From the NCBI GenBank assembly GCA_036172665.1, contig CM069875.1:20491806-20555805 (forward strand): a stretch of 64,000 bases of DNA. Reading direction: 5' to 3'. Source of the DNA: Prosopocoilus inquinatus. Its lineage: Eukaryota; Arthropoda; Insecta; Coleoptera; Lucanidae. Made by a program: the position numbers and the translations under genes. The stretch's first letter is position 1. Each line of letters begins with the position of its first letter. Positions 43,802 through 56,361 of the stretch are shown piece by piece. The notes below the pieces were generated by a model that saw only the letters and a list, made by a program, of their open reading frames with translations, was not told the origin of the DNA and did no database searches.

Positions 43802-43842
43802 CACTCAACGTTTCCCTATAGATTATAGCTTCGTCAGGAGTG
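43802..43842 (-). ncRNA. Hammerhead-like motif, canonical core boxes
   Basis: Minus strand: outer stem CACTC/GAGTG, core box CTGACGA (fits CUGANGA), stem-loop CTATA-ATC-TATAG with unpaired bases at its base, then GAAAC followed directly by GTT. Stem III has no loop (ACGT), so cleavage would need a dimer. Confidence 0.45.
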
Positions 43843-44360
43843 AAAAAAAGTAAATAAACAAGTTGTCAAGAGAAACAAGTCGCCAAGAGAAACGAAAAAA
43901 TAACATGATTTTAAACTAAAAAACGAATTGTCCGGAATAAAGGGAAAAGTAACTAGAACTAAATTAAAACATTTTTTTTATAATTAACAGATCTATATCC
44001 TATTTGAAGAATCCAGAAAACTACAAAATATGTCATTTAAATTTTCAAAGTCCGTACGTTTATTAATAGAATTTGGAGACATTTTAATTTTACACATTTC
44101 TATGAAACGTCTTTTAAAAATATTAGATTCACTGTATAAAATGTCAGTATTATCAAAATCGAAATTATGATTATTTACTAGTGAATGCTCTACAAGCATT
44201 GAATGATTTTAAATAACGTAAATAAACGTTTTTTTTTTTAATTTTGGCTTCTTTCACCTATGTAAACAGAATTACAATTTGAACATTTAATTTCATAAAC
44301 CACTTTAGGTTGTTTTAATTTCGGTATTTTGGTTTTTAAATTAAGTTTAATTAACTTTTC
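43802..44360 (-). pseudogene. Second Penelope-like family: GIY-YIG remnant and 3' end
   Basis: Minus strand. VVYEIKCSNCNSVYIGE near 44300 is a GIY-YIG motif with its CxxC pair. A stop (TAA) and frame changes around the run of A/T at 44227-44240 follow. The frame then resumes with LVEHSLVNNHNFDFDNTDIL (44199-44140) and ends at 43993. The remaining 190 bp are the 3' region shared with 37641-37930 and 20552-20760. The reverse transcriptase is absent. Together with the pair at 31.6 kb this shows two distinct Penelope families in the window. Confidence 0.75.
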
Positions 44361-45081
44361 AGTGAAATTTATTGCAAGCAAATCAAGTTGTCAAAGCTAT
44401 TGATGATACAAATTAAAAAGTGACTGAAATAAATTAAAAGCAGTAAAGGTTCTAAAATGGATATAAGAATTTTTAGAAACAATATTTGGTTAACGATTTC
44501 AACTTGAATTTATCACCAAATAAATTAATTGAATTCATTTTATTCGTATAGCCCGAGTCATCATTACAGTCTTCAAAAGTAATCCTTAATTTCCGTCCCT
44601 AGGTTATAAAATAAATATGGTTTCTTTTAGTATCCTTTACTTACCATAGCAATTTGACAACTGAATTTTCCAACACCCTGTATATACTTTTTCTCTAATT
44701 AGCTTTAAACTTTCAGTGTCTTTAAAAAATATATCTTAATTTTCATTTTTTTGTCATTTTCAGATCTTTGTAATTTTTTCAGATCTGAGGAACCATTAAA
44801 TTAGCACAACGACAAATTAATTTTACAAATTTTCTCATCGGTCATTATATTCAATTTTTATTCGAATCTGAGAACATCTTGTATATCTTGTATGTGCCAA
44901 GAGTCAACAGAATCAGCTAATCTCAAATGTTTTTTTCTCTTCGTTTTAATTTGTTTATCTCGATCAACGAAAACTTTTCCGACTTTATTAATTCAAATCA
45001 AATTTCCTTTGCTTTCTTTAACTCAAATAAATTACAGTGACTTTTAGATACCTTTTAGGCGACGGAAAGAGATAAAACGTG
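44361..45081. other. Intergenic, nothing recognised
   Basis: ACACCCTGTATATAC at 44672-44686 looks like a DNA-transposon end without partner. Otherwise AT-rich. Confidence 0.4.
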
Positions 45082-45242
45082 GATTACGTGTGATGCTAGT
45101 TTATTGGCTACTAGCTAGCTAGTTTAATGGCGGATATTATAAAGCTGTGTCGATTACATAAACCTAGTTTACAATTAGCTTCTTTACTATCAACCAGTGA
45201 ACTAGCTGTCTAGCAACGAGTAAATTAGCTTCGTGTAATCGA
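45082..45242. mobile_element. Palindromic MITE
   Basis: GATTACGTGTGATGCTAGTT...CTAGCTAGTTTA and its imperfect complement ...GAACTAGCTG...TTAGCTTCGTGTAATC form about 50-bp arms. Confidence 0.55.
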
Positions 45243-48200
45243 CGCGTTAAATACTTATTGTATGTACTAAATATTTGCACAAGGGTATCATCGATCTTTA
45301 CATTTATCCCCGAATATAATGTATTTCAATATAATAGAAAGTGGTAAAATAATGCACGTCCCCATGTGCGATCAGAAAACAGATATCGGTTTGTAACTCC
45401 TAATAAACTTAATAACATTACAATTTGTATTTTCATACTTCAAGGGTATCAAGAAATTATCAGCCGTATTGACTCAGTTATAAAGGTTCCAAGGTTTTCT
45501 GGATCAACAGGATTACTATTTTTTAAAGCTTTCAGAATTGGATAACACCGATTGTAATTAAACTGTTTATAATCATACAACGATCGCGGGATTATTATCT
45601 AATAAATTAGGGGTATTTAGCCTAAATACTCACCCTAAACTCTTTTACTTTAATAAGCAACATAACCACGCGCGCTTTACTAATAACCCAACCGACGAGC
45701 TACCGCTGGAAGACGGTTTTCTTTTCTTGCTCGGTAGCTACTTTGAGTTTTATAGCCGAAAAAGGTCTTCCAGGAGTTTTCGCACGAAACGCCAGAACAG
45801 GGCCATTATTTATCTAAAATTTCAATGTCAGGTTGTATTGCGGCGGAGTAGCTCACTCTCAAGCAACGCGAGAGTGCTCACGCCGATGTGGCAACGCCCT
45901 TTGGTTTGGGCAGTGTAAATTTTAATATATTTGATATTTTTACGGTCATTAACTCTAATGAACTTAAATTATTTTTTTTTGCGGTATGTATACTTTCGGG
46001 AGGGGTCTCAAAGATCACCTGTGACTTTTTCCTTATCAATTTCATTTGGAGATATATGGTGTGACTGGTAAACACACATTTTAAAACACTGGTTTCGCCA
46101 TTACATATCATTTCTGAGTTTATCTGATATTGTGTAGGTGTTGACAAGCAAGTGCTACAGTAAACAGTATAAATACATATAGATTAGATATTTATTAGGG
46201 TGTTACTATCCCCCCCCCCCTCCCCAAGAAAGAATACAAAACAAGAGTGTATTCAAGTATTCGCGTTATTCTGGACAAATAATATTTTCATGAATGTATC
46301 TATCTTTGATCAAAAGAAATTAATTAATCTTATTTTCAAAAAATAATCACTGGGAACAAGATACAACACGAGTTTTTCTAGGCTCTTAAAATCCACGAAC
46401 AAAATTGAAGAGCAAATTGTCAATTGTTTAAACCAACTTCGGATCAGCGATTCTGTTTGGCATTTTATAAATTTGTTTGTATTTTATTTTATTTTTTTTT
46501 TAATTTAGTTTGATTCTGACATTGGTTTAATTATTAGGTTTCGAACTTTAACAGATGCAACGGAAGATTCCGTACTAGAACTGCAATGTTAGCTTTTGGT
46601 ATGCGCAACCAAAAATGAATCATGGTGACTTGTGTTCATCTCATATTTCACTGACACTTAACAAAAACATATTATGTTACAATGGAGTATCGTTTATATT
46701 CGGAGAAATATGCTAGCGACTCGATTTCTAAATGAAAGCTTCGTCATCGATTGAGAGATTAAACAAAATTAAGTTTTTTTTTTCTTCGTACCGATAAAAA
46801 TTCAAATCCTTACAATCATAATTTCAACTATATTGAAAAGCACAACACTGTCACTTGAATTTCATCCAACTTTTTCTATGTTTGATTCAAATAATCCAAA
46901 ATATTGTCGAATATGTTGTTACGGATGTTTTGTGACATCGTCATTATTTTCACTCTCAACAGTTATTTTGTGAACCCGATCCTATCTATCTGCTCCGCAT
47001 TCTATGATCCGCATGTTGCTAGCGCTGAGGCATGCGCCTTCTCTTCGATATAATTTTCTGAATTTACGATTGACTACATCCAGACACATAGGACGAGTGT
47101 TTTCGCGCTCGAAGCGTCCATCACGGCATCCACGTTACTTGGTTAAATCGTGAAGGTACTGTTGCGTTTCGGTTACTTCCCTGTGTTTCCTGTTTGCGAG
47201 TTAATTTGTAAGTGTAGATATTATTCGAACGAAAGCAGTGCCGGAAGTTGTGGATAGTTAAGATTATTGCGTAATGAATTGAAACCTTAGCCATATCGTA
47301 ACATTTCGTCCTTTTCTTTCTCTTAGGCTTTTTCCCTTTTACACTGAGATTTTATTGTAAATCCTACAAGATTTGCCGCCCCTTTTGACTATTTCTCCTC
47401 GGCGTTTACCGCCGCCAGCCCGAAAAGTCTTCTCAAATATTGTCTCATTCCTCGGCCTCTCAGGAAAGGAACAGACAATAAACAGTTATTAGGAATATGA
47501 TTTCATAAATGAGTGACGAAGTGAACATTATCGTACTCAAGGACGATTTTTTTAACTTATTTTCGGAACACATAACTTCTTTAAATAAACGCTCATAGTA
47601 ATACGGCGACTTGTACATATTTTCATCAAGCTTCTAAAATAATACGAGATTGCCTCATTCGAACAATTTCAAAAGTCAGGGGGTTTAAATTCCTGATTAC
47701 TTTTCTGTTGAAGATACCATGTCAGTATTAACAAAAGTGATCTCGTTTTCTATAATAGGAATTAGCTGTTTTTGTCGACTCTGTGAATCTCTGTGAAATT
47801 AAACATCCAAAGAGGAGCCGAGGAGATGTTAGTAATGAACAGTAGGTATGTATCTTTACAGAGAATCGTCAAAAAATGTCACGAATATAAAAAATATATG
47901 TAAAAACAACAATAATTTTAAACGTTTAATTTAATGTTATAAAAATAATGAACATTTCTATTTATTTTGTTCATTTCGCATTATGCAAACTTAGGCTTCA
48001 CAAAGTTTGTTTTTACTTTAACATAGCTTACTTTCCAATTTCTCTGCTTGTGTATTTTTTTTCTAATCAAATAGAAATTGAATTCATATCATTTGAGCAT
48101 TGACGTCAAACTCTCCTAATTTAACAAAAATAAACACAACCTCCCCACATTCGCGGTTACAACAATTATTTACTTTGCTCAAGTAAATAAATTCGAGCTC

Positions 48201-48865
48201 GTAAGGGTTCGAGCCGCAATTACCGGAAACACATTAGGCGTGATATTAGGTATTGATTTTTTGAGAGGCTACTTATACAGATTAGTTTTCCAGTCGCGTT
48301 TTCCCAAGCGGGACTTTTTAAATTGACGTTTAACAAGACTTTGGGAAACGTTCTCGTGACAATGTGGCCGCCGTTGATTAAATCGATTAAAAATGTAAAT
48401 GTTTTTGGCATTTTCTAATTTTCTTTTACGAGAAAACATTCGAATATTTATATAAAACCTTGTTACCTACACGGTATTTCCTAAGTTTACTTATTTCTGG
48501 GAAGTAAATTTGTGTAGGTCGGAAAGGACGGTAAAGGATTAATTTGCTTTATGTTCTATATTATCATAACCAAAGTAAGCTAAGGCTCTGCACACAGGCG
48601 AGTATATCAACAGTCTGTTTATAGAAAGTAACATTTTCGGGCCATTTGTGTAGCAACGGCGGTGCATAATTTTAGTAGAGTTACAAGAAACGAGAAAGTA
48701 AATAGTAAAATTAAGAAGTTTACTTCTTGGATGATGTGGTGTGTTAAAGTAAACCAAGAAAGTACACAAGAATTTATTATTTTAATTCTATTTATAAGTT
48801 AACACACTTAATAAGAATCTTAATTATTAGAGAGAAGAAAGGAAAATAAAATGCCAAGTTGGTGT
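45243..48865. other. Intergenic, two GC-richer patches, no gene recognised
   Basis: 45680-45900 contains a hairpin (CACTCTC-AAGCAACGC-GAGAGTG at 45854-45874) and elevated GC. 47000-47240 and 47390-47470 are likewise GC-richer and include a donor-like GTAAGTG at 47209, so they could be untranslated exons. A run of C's sits at 46210-46225. None can be assigned. Confidence 0.4.
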
Positions 48866-49146
48866 TTTTGTTTTTTTATTTATCTGTGGTGCTTGCCGAA
48901 TGAAGTCCTAAGTCGTAAACTTGTCAGGACCTCAGGAGCGGGAGTGTATTTTTGTGTTTGTAAAGTGTTCCATAGCTTTATTACTTCCAAACCTCCTGAC
49001 CGTTGAAAGGGAAGCAGTATCGAATTGTATCCCCAACACTAAAGGGTACCTGAAGTGAGTAAGGACCACACCCGAGAAATATCTCGAGCGAGGTGCGAAC
49101 CCACGATCTTACTATTGCACCTTACCACTTGGGTCGTTCAGGCGTT
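48866..49146 (-). mobile_element. tRNA-derived SINE, near full length
   Basis: Minus strand: the head near 49140 has A box-like GACCCAAGTGGTAAGG and B box-like GTGGGTTCGCACC. The body is shared with 17848-18034, and the 3' end is GATAAATAAAAAAACAAA. The A-to-B distance (about 30 bases) is short, so the head may carry a deletion. A different family from the SINE at 38.8 kb. Confidence 0.65.
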
Positions 49147-50819
49147 GTGTGTGTTTAATAACAATAATAAAAGCCTCAGTATTACTGATGATTGTGATAA
49201 TTTAAATGAGATTCGATAAGTTTCTATTAAAAAAATGCAAATATTTGATTGACAGTAAAAGAACAAACTAATATTAGAATTGTTTCTAAAGAAGCAAGCT
49301 TATTCCTATAAAATTAAATTTTTATTGGCATACTTTGTAACTTATGTGAAAAAATTCAAAATAGTAACATATTTAAGTTAATTATTTTCCTATAAACACG
49401 TTACAATTTCATCGATTTGAGAAAAATTAAATTAAGGTTTTGCCATCAACGTTGAAAGATATCTTCCAATTCCCATTTCTGTTCATTTCACCTTTTATCT
49501 TTACTGTGTTGTGTATCTCCCGAGCTTTATTGAACCGTAAAAGTAAAGCATAAAACTGCTTTCAGTGTCTATAATTCGTTTATGCCGTTTATAACCACGT
49601 ATCATATAAAGGAGTCAATAACTGAAACTGGAATGGAAACCGGTGGAAAAGACGTTGCACACTCGAAAGTACAATACAATGGATATTTTTACCTTCTGGA
49701 CGGCTATGAAGTTACTTTTTTCCAACATATTTTGTTAGCAGTAACAAATAAAAATAGCTTTGTGGAGGGTAATTGATCGTATGGTATATCAATATCATTA
49801 AAGTAATTACATACACCCTACCCTGGGTGTTTCGTTTTTCAGACATAGCAAATAGCAGGTAAAACTAAATATTTGTAATTACTGACTTTCTTGTAAATTT
49901 TTAGAGTAAAGTGGTGAAGAAGAATAATGTTCAGAACTTTAAAATGCACTTAAGATCTCATTACAAACTGTAATTTTCGCAATTTTTTGTTTTAAACTGG
50001 TAAAAATTTCTGAAAAATACACTTATTAACCACTAGTTCTTACAGTTACGCAGATGCCCATAAGAGATATCGAAATTGATCCTCCCTGTACACACAACAC
50101 AGAACGCACAGATAACGATATAAGTTAAAACTTTTAAACTTGCGACTTGTCCGTAAATAAATGTGAAATTAGTAGTAAGTTAGGACTTAGGATACTTTCC
50201 GAATGAACTCGATATACAACTTTGTCGAGAAGTTCAAACCGTAATTGTGAATTTCGACTTAGCTGTTCTTCTACATTGCTTTAGATTATAACAAATTAGG
50301 ATAAAGTATTGTTATTGTATTATATTGTTTCATTTGTATTTTATACGATTTCGATTTTGCCATATAACTTTTATTCAATTTCGATTTTGGTTAGAGACTA
50401 ATTTAAAAATATTAATTTCATTTCTTTTCTCGTGGTCATGGCTAATAGCTAATAAAATGTCCTGAAACTGAAGCTTTTACTATTTTTGAGAATATAAATA
50501 TAACATTCAAAAATATTCAAAATAAGGCATTAAGTGGATTAAAAAGAAGAAGTGAACCTTGTACTTTACCGTTTTGCGCTAAAATTTACTTGAGAGCTAA
50601 TATCTGCAAATATTTAATTTTACGTGCTATTTTCCTATGTCTGAGAAACCAATCAACACCGTGTATGTAGGGGAATTCCAAGGAAGTACCTAAACGACTC
50701 CTAAGGGAATTTTGCGTTATTTTGGTTTTGTAAAACGACTTCCATCCTATTTTTTGACAAATGTCTGTGACAATCGAGTAACATTACTTTGTTATTTAGC
50801 ATTAGTAAATCAAAGTCCC
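49147..50819. other. Intergenic, nothing recognised
   Basis: CACCCTACCCTGGGTGT at 49814 is a small palindrome resembling a transposon end. No gene. Confidence 0.45.
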
Positions 50820-50857
50820 TATACCGGGTGTCTCAAGACGGTCGGCGACCGTCGGTA

Positions 50858-51221
50858 TATAGCTAACCGTAATACCTACAGCTTCGAAAGAAAAAGAATT
50901 ATAGTTAAAGTAACCCAGAGAAATCCAAAGAAAATATTTTTAAGTATCTGAGTTGACCGCAAAGGGGCGCAATCAATAGAGTAATCAATAAAAATCCAAT
51001 TTTCTAACACTTTTCTAACTTTTTATCAGAAATTAACGAACTTCGGCTAATTTGAAAAGTTTCTATTCAACGATTACAGATAATTTGATAAAAAGTAGCT
51101 AGAGGGCGCTCTTTGCAAAAGTATTAGTTTATCATAGTTTTTAAAAAGAATTTAAATGAAAAGGCGTATTTCTTTTACAACAATTTTTCTCCTGAAGCTG
51201 TAACTATTATGGTTAGCTATA
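50858..51221. mobile_element. 360-bp MITE nested in the left arm
   Basis: TAGCTAACC...CCTACAGCTTC (50860 on) and GAAGCTGTAAC...GGTTAGCTA (to 51219) are inverted ends flanked by TA (50858-50859, 51220-51221). The other arm of the host element preserves the uninterrupted site GGTATACAGGCTG at 52568-52580 (minus strand), so the insertion point is proven within the window. Confidence 0.85.
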
Positions 51222-51684
51222 CAGGCTGTCCGTTTTTCGAGTGCCACTATGGAGATCTCGCTTATTTTAAGAGATACAAAGTTGGTTAAATTCGGGCAAA
51301 GTTTCGCATTTTCATGCTGAATAATAATCTAAACAGAAATTTGAAATATCTTCAATGGTTTTGAAAATTTCAAACACTTTTTTATGAGAAATTCGAATAT
51401 GATATCCCCTTTTCAATAATTTTCAAAATGGCGGAGAAACACCTGGCAACTTCATTTTTTCATATGGTCGCTATTTTTAATTTTAACATTTTCAGATTAG
51501 GTAGGTTTTTATTTCTTTTTACAACGATATATCACACATGGTGGTCCAATATCACATTTTTGCCAAAAATCTAATTTTTCATTTTTTGCTTTGGAAAAAC
51601 AAAACGTTCTTTTATTCTGAACAAAAGTTTGAAAGTTTGATCCTATGTCAAGTTTTGTCAGTTTGCGCTAGTTTTATCGCGAAA

Positions 51685-51935
51685 ATGCCTTTGTCAAGTG
51701 AACAACAAAGAGATATGATACAAATTTACTACACTTCACATCCAAATGCCCTCATGACTGCGGCAAAATATTTGCAACGTTATCCAGAGCGGCAACAACC
51801 TGGTTTGAGATACTTTTCTATGCTTGGGCGAATATTGTTTGTTTAAAGGACGTAGACGAAAATAAGCGATAAGCCCAATGAATATGAGCAGGAAATTTTG
51901 GAAGAGGTAAAAATTTTACATGATTACAAATACTA
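51685..51935 (+). pseudogene. N-terminal DUF4817-like transposase fragment
   Basis: MPLSSEQQRDMIQIYYTSHP and AAKYLQRYPERQQPG form the helix-turn-helix start found in a common insect transposase-like family (DUF4817). The frame stops at 51844. In a shifted frame GRR-K, SDKPNEYEQEILEEV continues to about 51935, which is the next part of the same family. No catalytic core follows. It sits in the unique centre between the long inverted arms, the expected place for the transposase. Confidence 0.7.
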
Positions 51936-52612
51936 AAATCCATCTGTCTCCTCAAAAGAAGTTGCAGAGTTTTCCGTTTTTACCTATTCTTATTATGTAT
52001 TTCGGGGATGCCCATTTCGAATTCTCAATAAAAAAGTTTCTGCATAATGTCTCTTGGTTAGAAATCTCTAGTACGATTAGTTTAGCACAAACGTAAAAGA
52101 CAAAACTTGACATAGGATCAAACTTTCAAACTTTTGTTCGGAATAAAAGAACGTTTTGTTTTTCCAAAGCACTCTTCGCAAAAAATGAAAAATTGGATTT
52201 TTGGCAAAAATATGATATTGGACCACCATGTGTGATATATCGTTGCAAAGAGAAAAAAATACGTAATCTGAAAATGTTAAAATCCAAAATGGCATCCATA
52301 AGAAAAAATGAAGTTACTAGATGTTTCTCCGCCATCTCGAAAATTATTGAAAAGGGGATGTCATAATCGAATTTCTCATAAAAAAGTGTCGGCCTTAGAA
52401 ATGCCTAGTATGATTAGTTAACGTTGAAAAAATTAAAAACGAAAATCAAGAATTTTTGTTTCTTTGCGAAATTTTCAAAACCATTGAAGATATTTCAAAT
52501 TTCTTTTCAGATTATTATTCAGCATGAAAATGCTATGTGTCTCTTAAGATAAGCGAGATCCCCACAGCCTGTATACCACCGGTCGCCGCCCATCTTGTGA
52601 GGCCCAGTATAT

Positions 52613-53176
52613 GGTATATAGAGTCATTTTTAAGTAAAGTCTCCTACAAATGTTAAATTGCTGCCTAATGACTTCTGCTGACTTTAACAGATAGACACAT
52701 GAGCAAACGAGTAAACAGATAATCAAACAAAGTAAAAACATGGATAAAATTCAGAACGTGTTTGTTTACCTTTTATAAAATTTTATTGGGAAGACGTTAC
52801 TTTTAATTAAGACTTTTTATCGAACTTTATTAAGAAAAGTTGTGCAAATTCGCATTCTGCAAAATTATAATTATTTCCAGCTATAAAGGGTGTTTAATTA
52901 AGTTTTACATTATAGGACAATGGATTTCAAAAATGGTAAACAGGAAAACGCATCACCCAAAATATTGGGAAGATTTAGTTTCGAGCCGCGGCTAAGCATT
53001 TGGCATCACATTCGTTTATGGTCTGCCGTGAGTCGTGAAAATTCTTCAGACAGAATTTGCGCAAAGACAAAAATTCAGAGAAATATCAGGATATATAAGC
53101 AACCCACTGAAGAAGTAAATAGTAACGCTCCACCCCTAATTAAATGTTATTTATTTATCTATAAAGCGACAGCAAA
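52613..53176. other. Intergenic, nothing recognised
   Basis: AT-rich, with an 86-codon chance frame (52920-53180) of no recognisable family. Confidence 0.4.
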
Positions 53177-53860
53177 ATGAGTGCCAAAGCAAATGTCCCC
53201 AGAACTGGAAAGAAAAAATGGCATGATGCTTGTGAAGAACGTTTGCGTCGGTATGGAGCAGAGGGAAATGCCCTTCTTACAAGAGTTGTGACTGCTGACG
53301 AGTCTCAAGCGCACTATCATAAACCTGAAACCAAGAAAACAAGTAAAGAATGGCTGGCGTCACACATCTTCGCCAAAACCCAAAAATTGGCACACAGCTC
53401 TGGAGAGGAAAATTTATGCTGACCCCTATTTGGGATGCAAAAGGGGTGATTTTGGGGATCAGATGTCTAATGGGGTTACTGTTACTTGTGCCATATGCTC
53501 AGAACTCCTGAAGGACCGCCTCAAGTCTGTCATTAGAACCAAAAGTCGAGTACTTCTGAGTAATGACATTGTTTTGTAACACGACAAGGTGCGATCACAT
53601 ACTGCATCTGCAATGGTGGTGACCATCCAAGGTTTGAAGTTTCAGTGTCTACCACATCCTCTTTATTCCCCTAACCTAGCACCAAGCGATTAACATGTCT
53701 TTGGTCCACATTAGATAAGAAGAAACTTGAGTAATGATGAAGTGGTTTAGGCGGTGCCTGAGTGGCTGTGCACACGACCAATGGAATTTTTTCTTCCAGT
53801 ATTTAAGCAAACGGTGAAGAAGGTGCAGGGGACTGTGCCGCAAAATATCATACGTACTTG
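53177..53860 (+). pseudogene. mariner DD34D transposase, broken
   Basis: RRYGAEGNALLTRVVTADES and HYHKPETKKTSKEW match the mariner region around the first catalytic aspartate. After a frame change near 53400, ADPYLGCKRG, LLSNDIVL and HDKVRSHTA (second aspartate) follow. LAPSD carries the third aspartate 34 residues later (the DD34D signature). Stops near 53578, 53690 and 53713 and the missing N-terminal third make it a dead copy. No inverted ends were found. Confidence 0.85.
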
Positions 53861-53954
53861 CTTTAATAAATTTTGTTTATGCTTTAATAAATTTTGTTTA
53901 CCAACGTTTTTAAGGTTATTGTTAGGAAGAAAATTATGGTGTAATAATTTTAAA

Positions 53955-54087
53955 AGCTAATTCTTTTATTTATTTTCTTCTAACATCCTCTGTTACTAAA
54001 ATAAAAGGCAAAAAAATAATTCAAAAAACACTAAGAAATAGCATAGCAAGCCATGGAATTATTAGACTTTTACAATTGGATAAATCC
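53955..54087. repeat. Dispersed repeat shared with 29765-29888
   Basis: TTATTTATTTTCTTCTAACA, ACTAAAATAAAAG, AGCCATGGAATTA and CAATTGGATAAATC occur in the same order in the left arm of the foldback element at 29.7 kb. A single-arm copy of that family, directly downstream of the mariner remnant. Confidence 0.65.
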
Positions 54088-56238
54088 AAGGATATTGTAA
54101 AACATGGATGACTTACTACAGGGATATTGAAGCGAAGCAAGTGATAAGTTGTTTTAAGGGATTATGGTTTATTTAGTGAGGTGTACGATGATTTCTGCGT
54201 TAATTTAAATAACCGAAGAGTCAAGAGAAAGAACGTGCTAAGTCCAAAATTCCTAATTTTCTGTTTCTGATGATATCTTGTACACCGTAGTCTATACTAT
54301 CGAAAATATATAATATAAAGTCTAAAACCGTGTTCAGTTTCAAAATATTAAGTAAAGAAAAATTACTGTACATGGAAAGAACATGTTAAATCCATAAGCG
54401 TTTTATTTTTCGATTTTTGTTTTTATTGATTTCCATTGTATCGTCTGTACTTTGTCGCCTTTTCTTGTTTGTTTCAAACGTTTTAGCTCTGTGAAGTGCG
54501 TTATACAGTGTGTAATCTCCGGATTAACTTCGCGATCCGTATAATGAACCAAAAATTAAATAAAAAAGAAACTGAATCTATGTAGGGAAAGTGGTATTTC
54601 TCTTGAATATGGGAGAAAAGTTTAGTAAGGAGAAAATTATTACCGCTTGAAATGATGGAGATATACCAAGTTTCAACAAAGAAGAAAAAAAAAATAGAAT
54701 TACAGAAAATTAATATTTCTGTACAATTGGAAGAAATTAATGCTGTCAGGTGCAGTGGCAAATAATAGTCCACTCAAGTCCACCCCTGTTGAGGGATGAA
54801 CTATTATTTGAACAAACACATTTATTTTTCTATGTATTTTAATCAATAAGTATGTAGATGGCGTTGACATTTTACAACTTTACTGAAATATTATTTATAA
54901 TTTTATTATTATTAGTAATTTTCCTTAATTCAATTTTTCTTTCTATTTTCAAATGGTAAAAATTTTAACTCAGTATTTTTTTCTCTCTCTTTTACTTTTC
55001 GCACCAAGCAGATCTGAAATGCAAAACATCTGAATTCAAAAATGTTTGGTCCATTATAATTATCGTGATGTCAATCCAGGGACACACTGTATCTATCTAT
55101 CTAAATAACTATTCGTACAAACCTTTTTTTATAGAGGCAAGAATTGAATTAATAGATACTTCTCGTTGCTAAAAATTTCTAAAGGAAAATGTACAGATCT
55201 TCAGAATTTGAAAAATTTTTGCGACAATCCAGCTGCTAAAATATATTACGAAATTTTGCCTCATTGTTTACTTTGCTTTGAAAATGCTGTTAAATTCTGG
55301 ACTAAACACTTTTTTCCCTGTAATTTTGTATGTTACGTCTTTTTTCTTTGATTATACTAATTTACACATAACATTGCTTTATTCTATTTATATCCTTAGC
55401 TTTAAATAAAATATGAATTTAAGAAAAAATATAAGGAACAATATAACAAAGACACGTAAACTGGAGTAAGCAGTGAAACTTTAAAAATGCTCTCCTTTTA
55501 AAATTATAAAAATGTGACTTGACACGTTCTTTCCCTGGACCCTTCAACTATTTGCATAAGAAACGGTATGAGCTTGGAAAACTTTATTATTTATTATTAA
55601 ATTCTGACCGAGACGTTTAAATAATCTGAGCAATTGTTATTCAAATAAAAAAAGGTAAGGCCAAAAATTTTATTTGTCAAATTTTACTTTTTTGGTATAA
55701 TTCCGAAAATATTCTCTTGTTGGGAATGTTATCTTGGATATACTGTACTGTATTATCGTATCGTCATATTGTAGGGTCGATAGCCATTGTAGGGTCGATA
55801 GCCATGTTTGTGCTAAATGTGCGTGAGAGAGGTTATTCGAAATTAACTTAAATTTCGACGGTTTTTACAGTGTCAACTTAATTATTCAGGTCAGTATTTT
55901 CAAACATTCTACAGGGTGACGCCTATTCCTTTGAAGATGTTTTAGTAGAACTCATCTGCTATTAATTTATCATAATATGCTTTATACAAAATGCAATAGT
56001 TTCTAAGATTAATTTCTGTGTTTCTTTACTAATACGCTTCCTACCTATTTAAACGTTAAGTTAAAACACTAATGAGCTTAAAATACAGTGGCTGATCCAA
56101 ACTAGTTGAACATTCATTCTAATTTATTTCCAAAATTTAATTTAAATAGTATCAGATAGCAAATTATTCCAAGAAAGACTTAGATATTACCTTTCGAGTG
56201 AGGTTTTAAGTTTTAGTAAAAATTTGTGGACATCAAAC
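54088..56238. other. Intergenic, nothing recognised
   Basis: An 18-bp tandem pair (ATTGTAGGGTCGATAGCC x 2) lies at 55768-55803. CTACAGGGTGACG at 55910 resembles a transposon end. A short hairpin AATAATAGT...ACTATTATT lies at about 54762-54808. No gene. Confidence 0.45.
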
Positions 56239-56361
56239 AATACTTATTTCTTAATAATTACAGTATCTCTTAAATTGAAAACTATGAATATTCTACCTAG
56301 TTCTTGCTGGGTAGAATATTAATTGTTTCCAATTTAAGAGGATAACTTCTATTAAGTATTA
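56239..56361. repeat. Hairpin with about 55-bp arms
   Basis: CTCTTAAATTG-AAAC and GAATATTCTACC return as GGTAGAATATT and GTTTCCAATTTAAGAG around the loop TAGTTCTTGCT. Imperfect pairing continues outward to AATACTTA/TAAGTATT. A small MITE or a hairpin-RNA locus. Confidence 0.6.

Larger units (their letters stand above)
50820..52612 (+). mobile_element. Long-inverted-repeat transposon remnant
   Basis: Outer ends ATACCGGGTGTCTCA (50821) and its counterpart ...TGAGGCCCAGTAT (to 52610) are inverted. After removing the MITE nested at 50860-51219, the arms run to about 51660 and back from about 52080 (GGTGGTCCAATATCA / TGATATTGGACCACC, GTTTTGAAAATTTC / GAAATTTTCAAAAC). That is about 450-bp arms. 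The unique centre encodes only the start of a transposase-like protein, so the element is non-autonomous. Confidence 0.75.
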
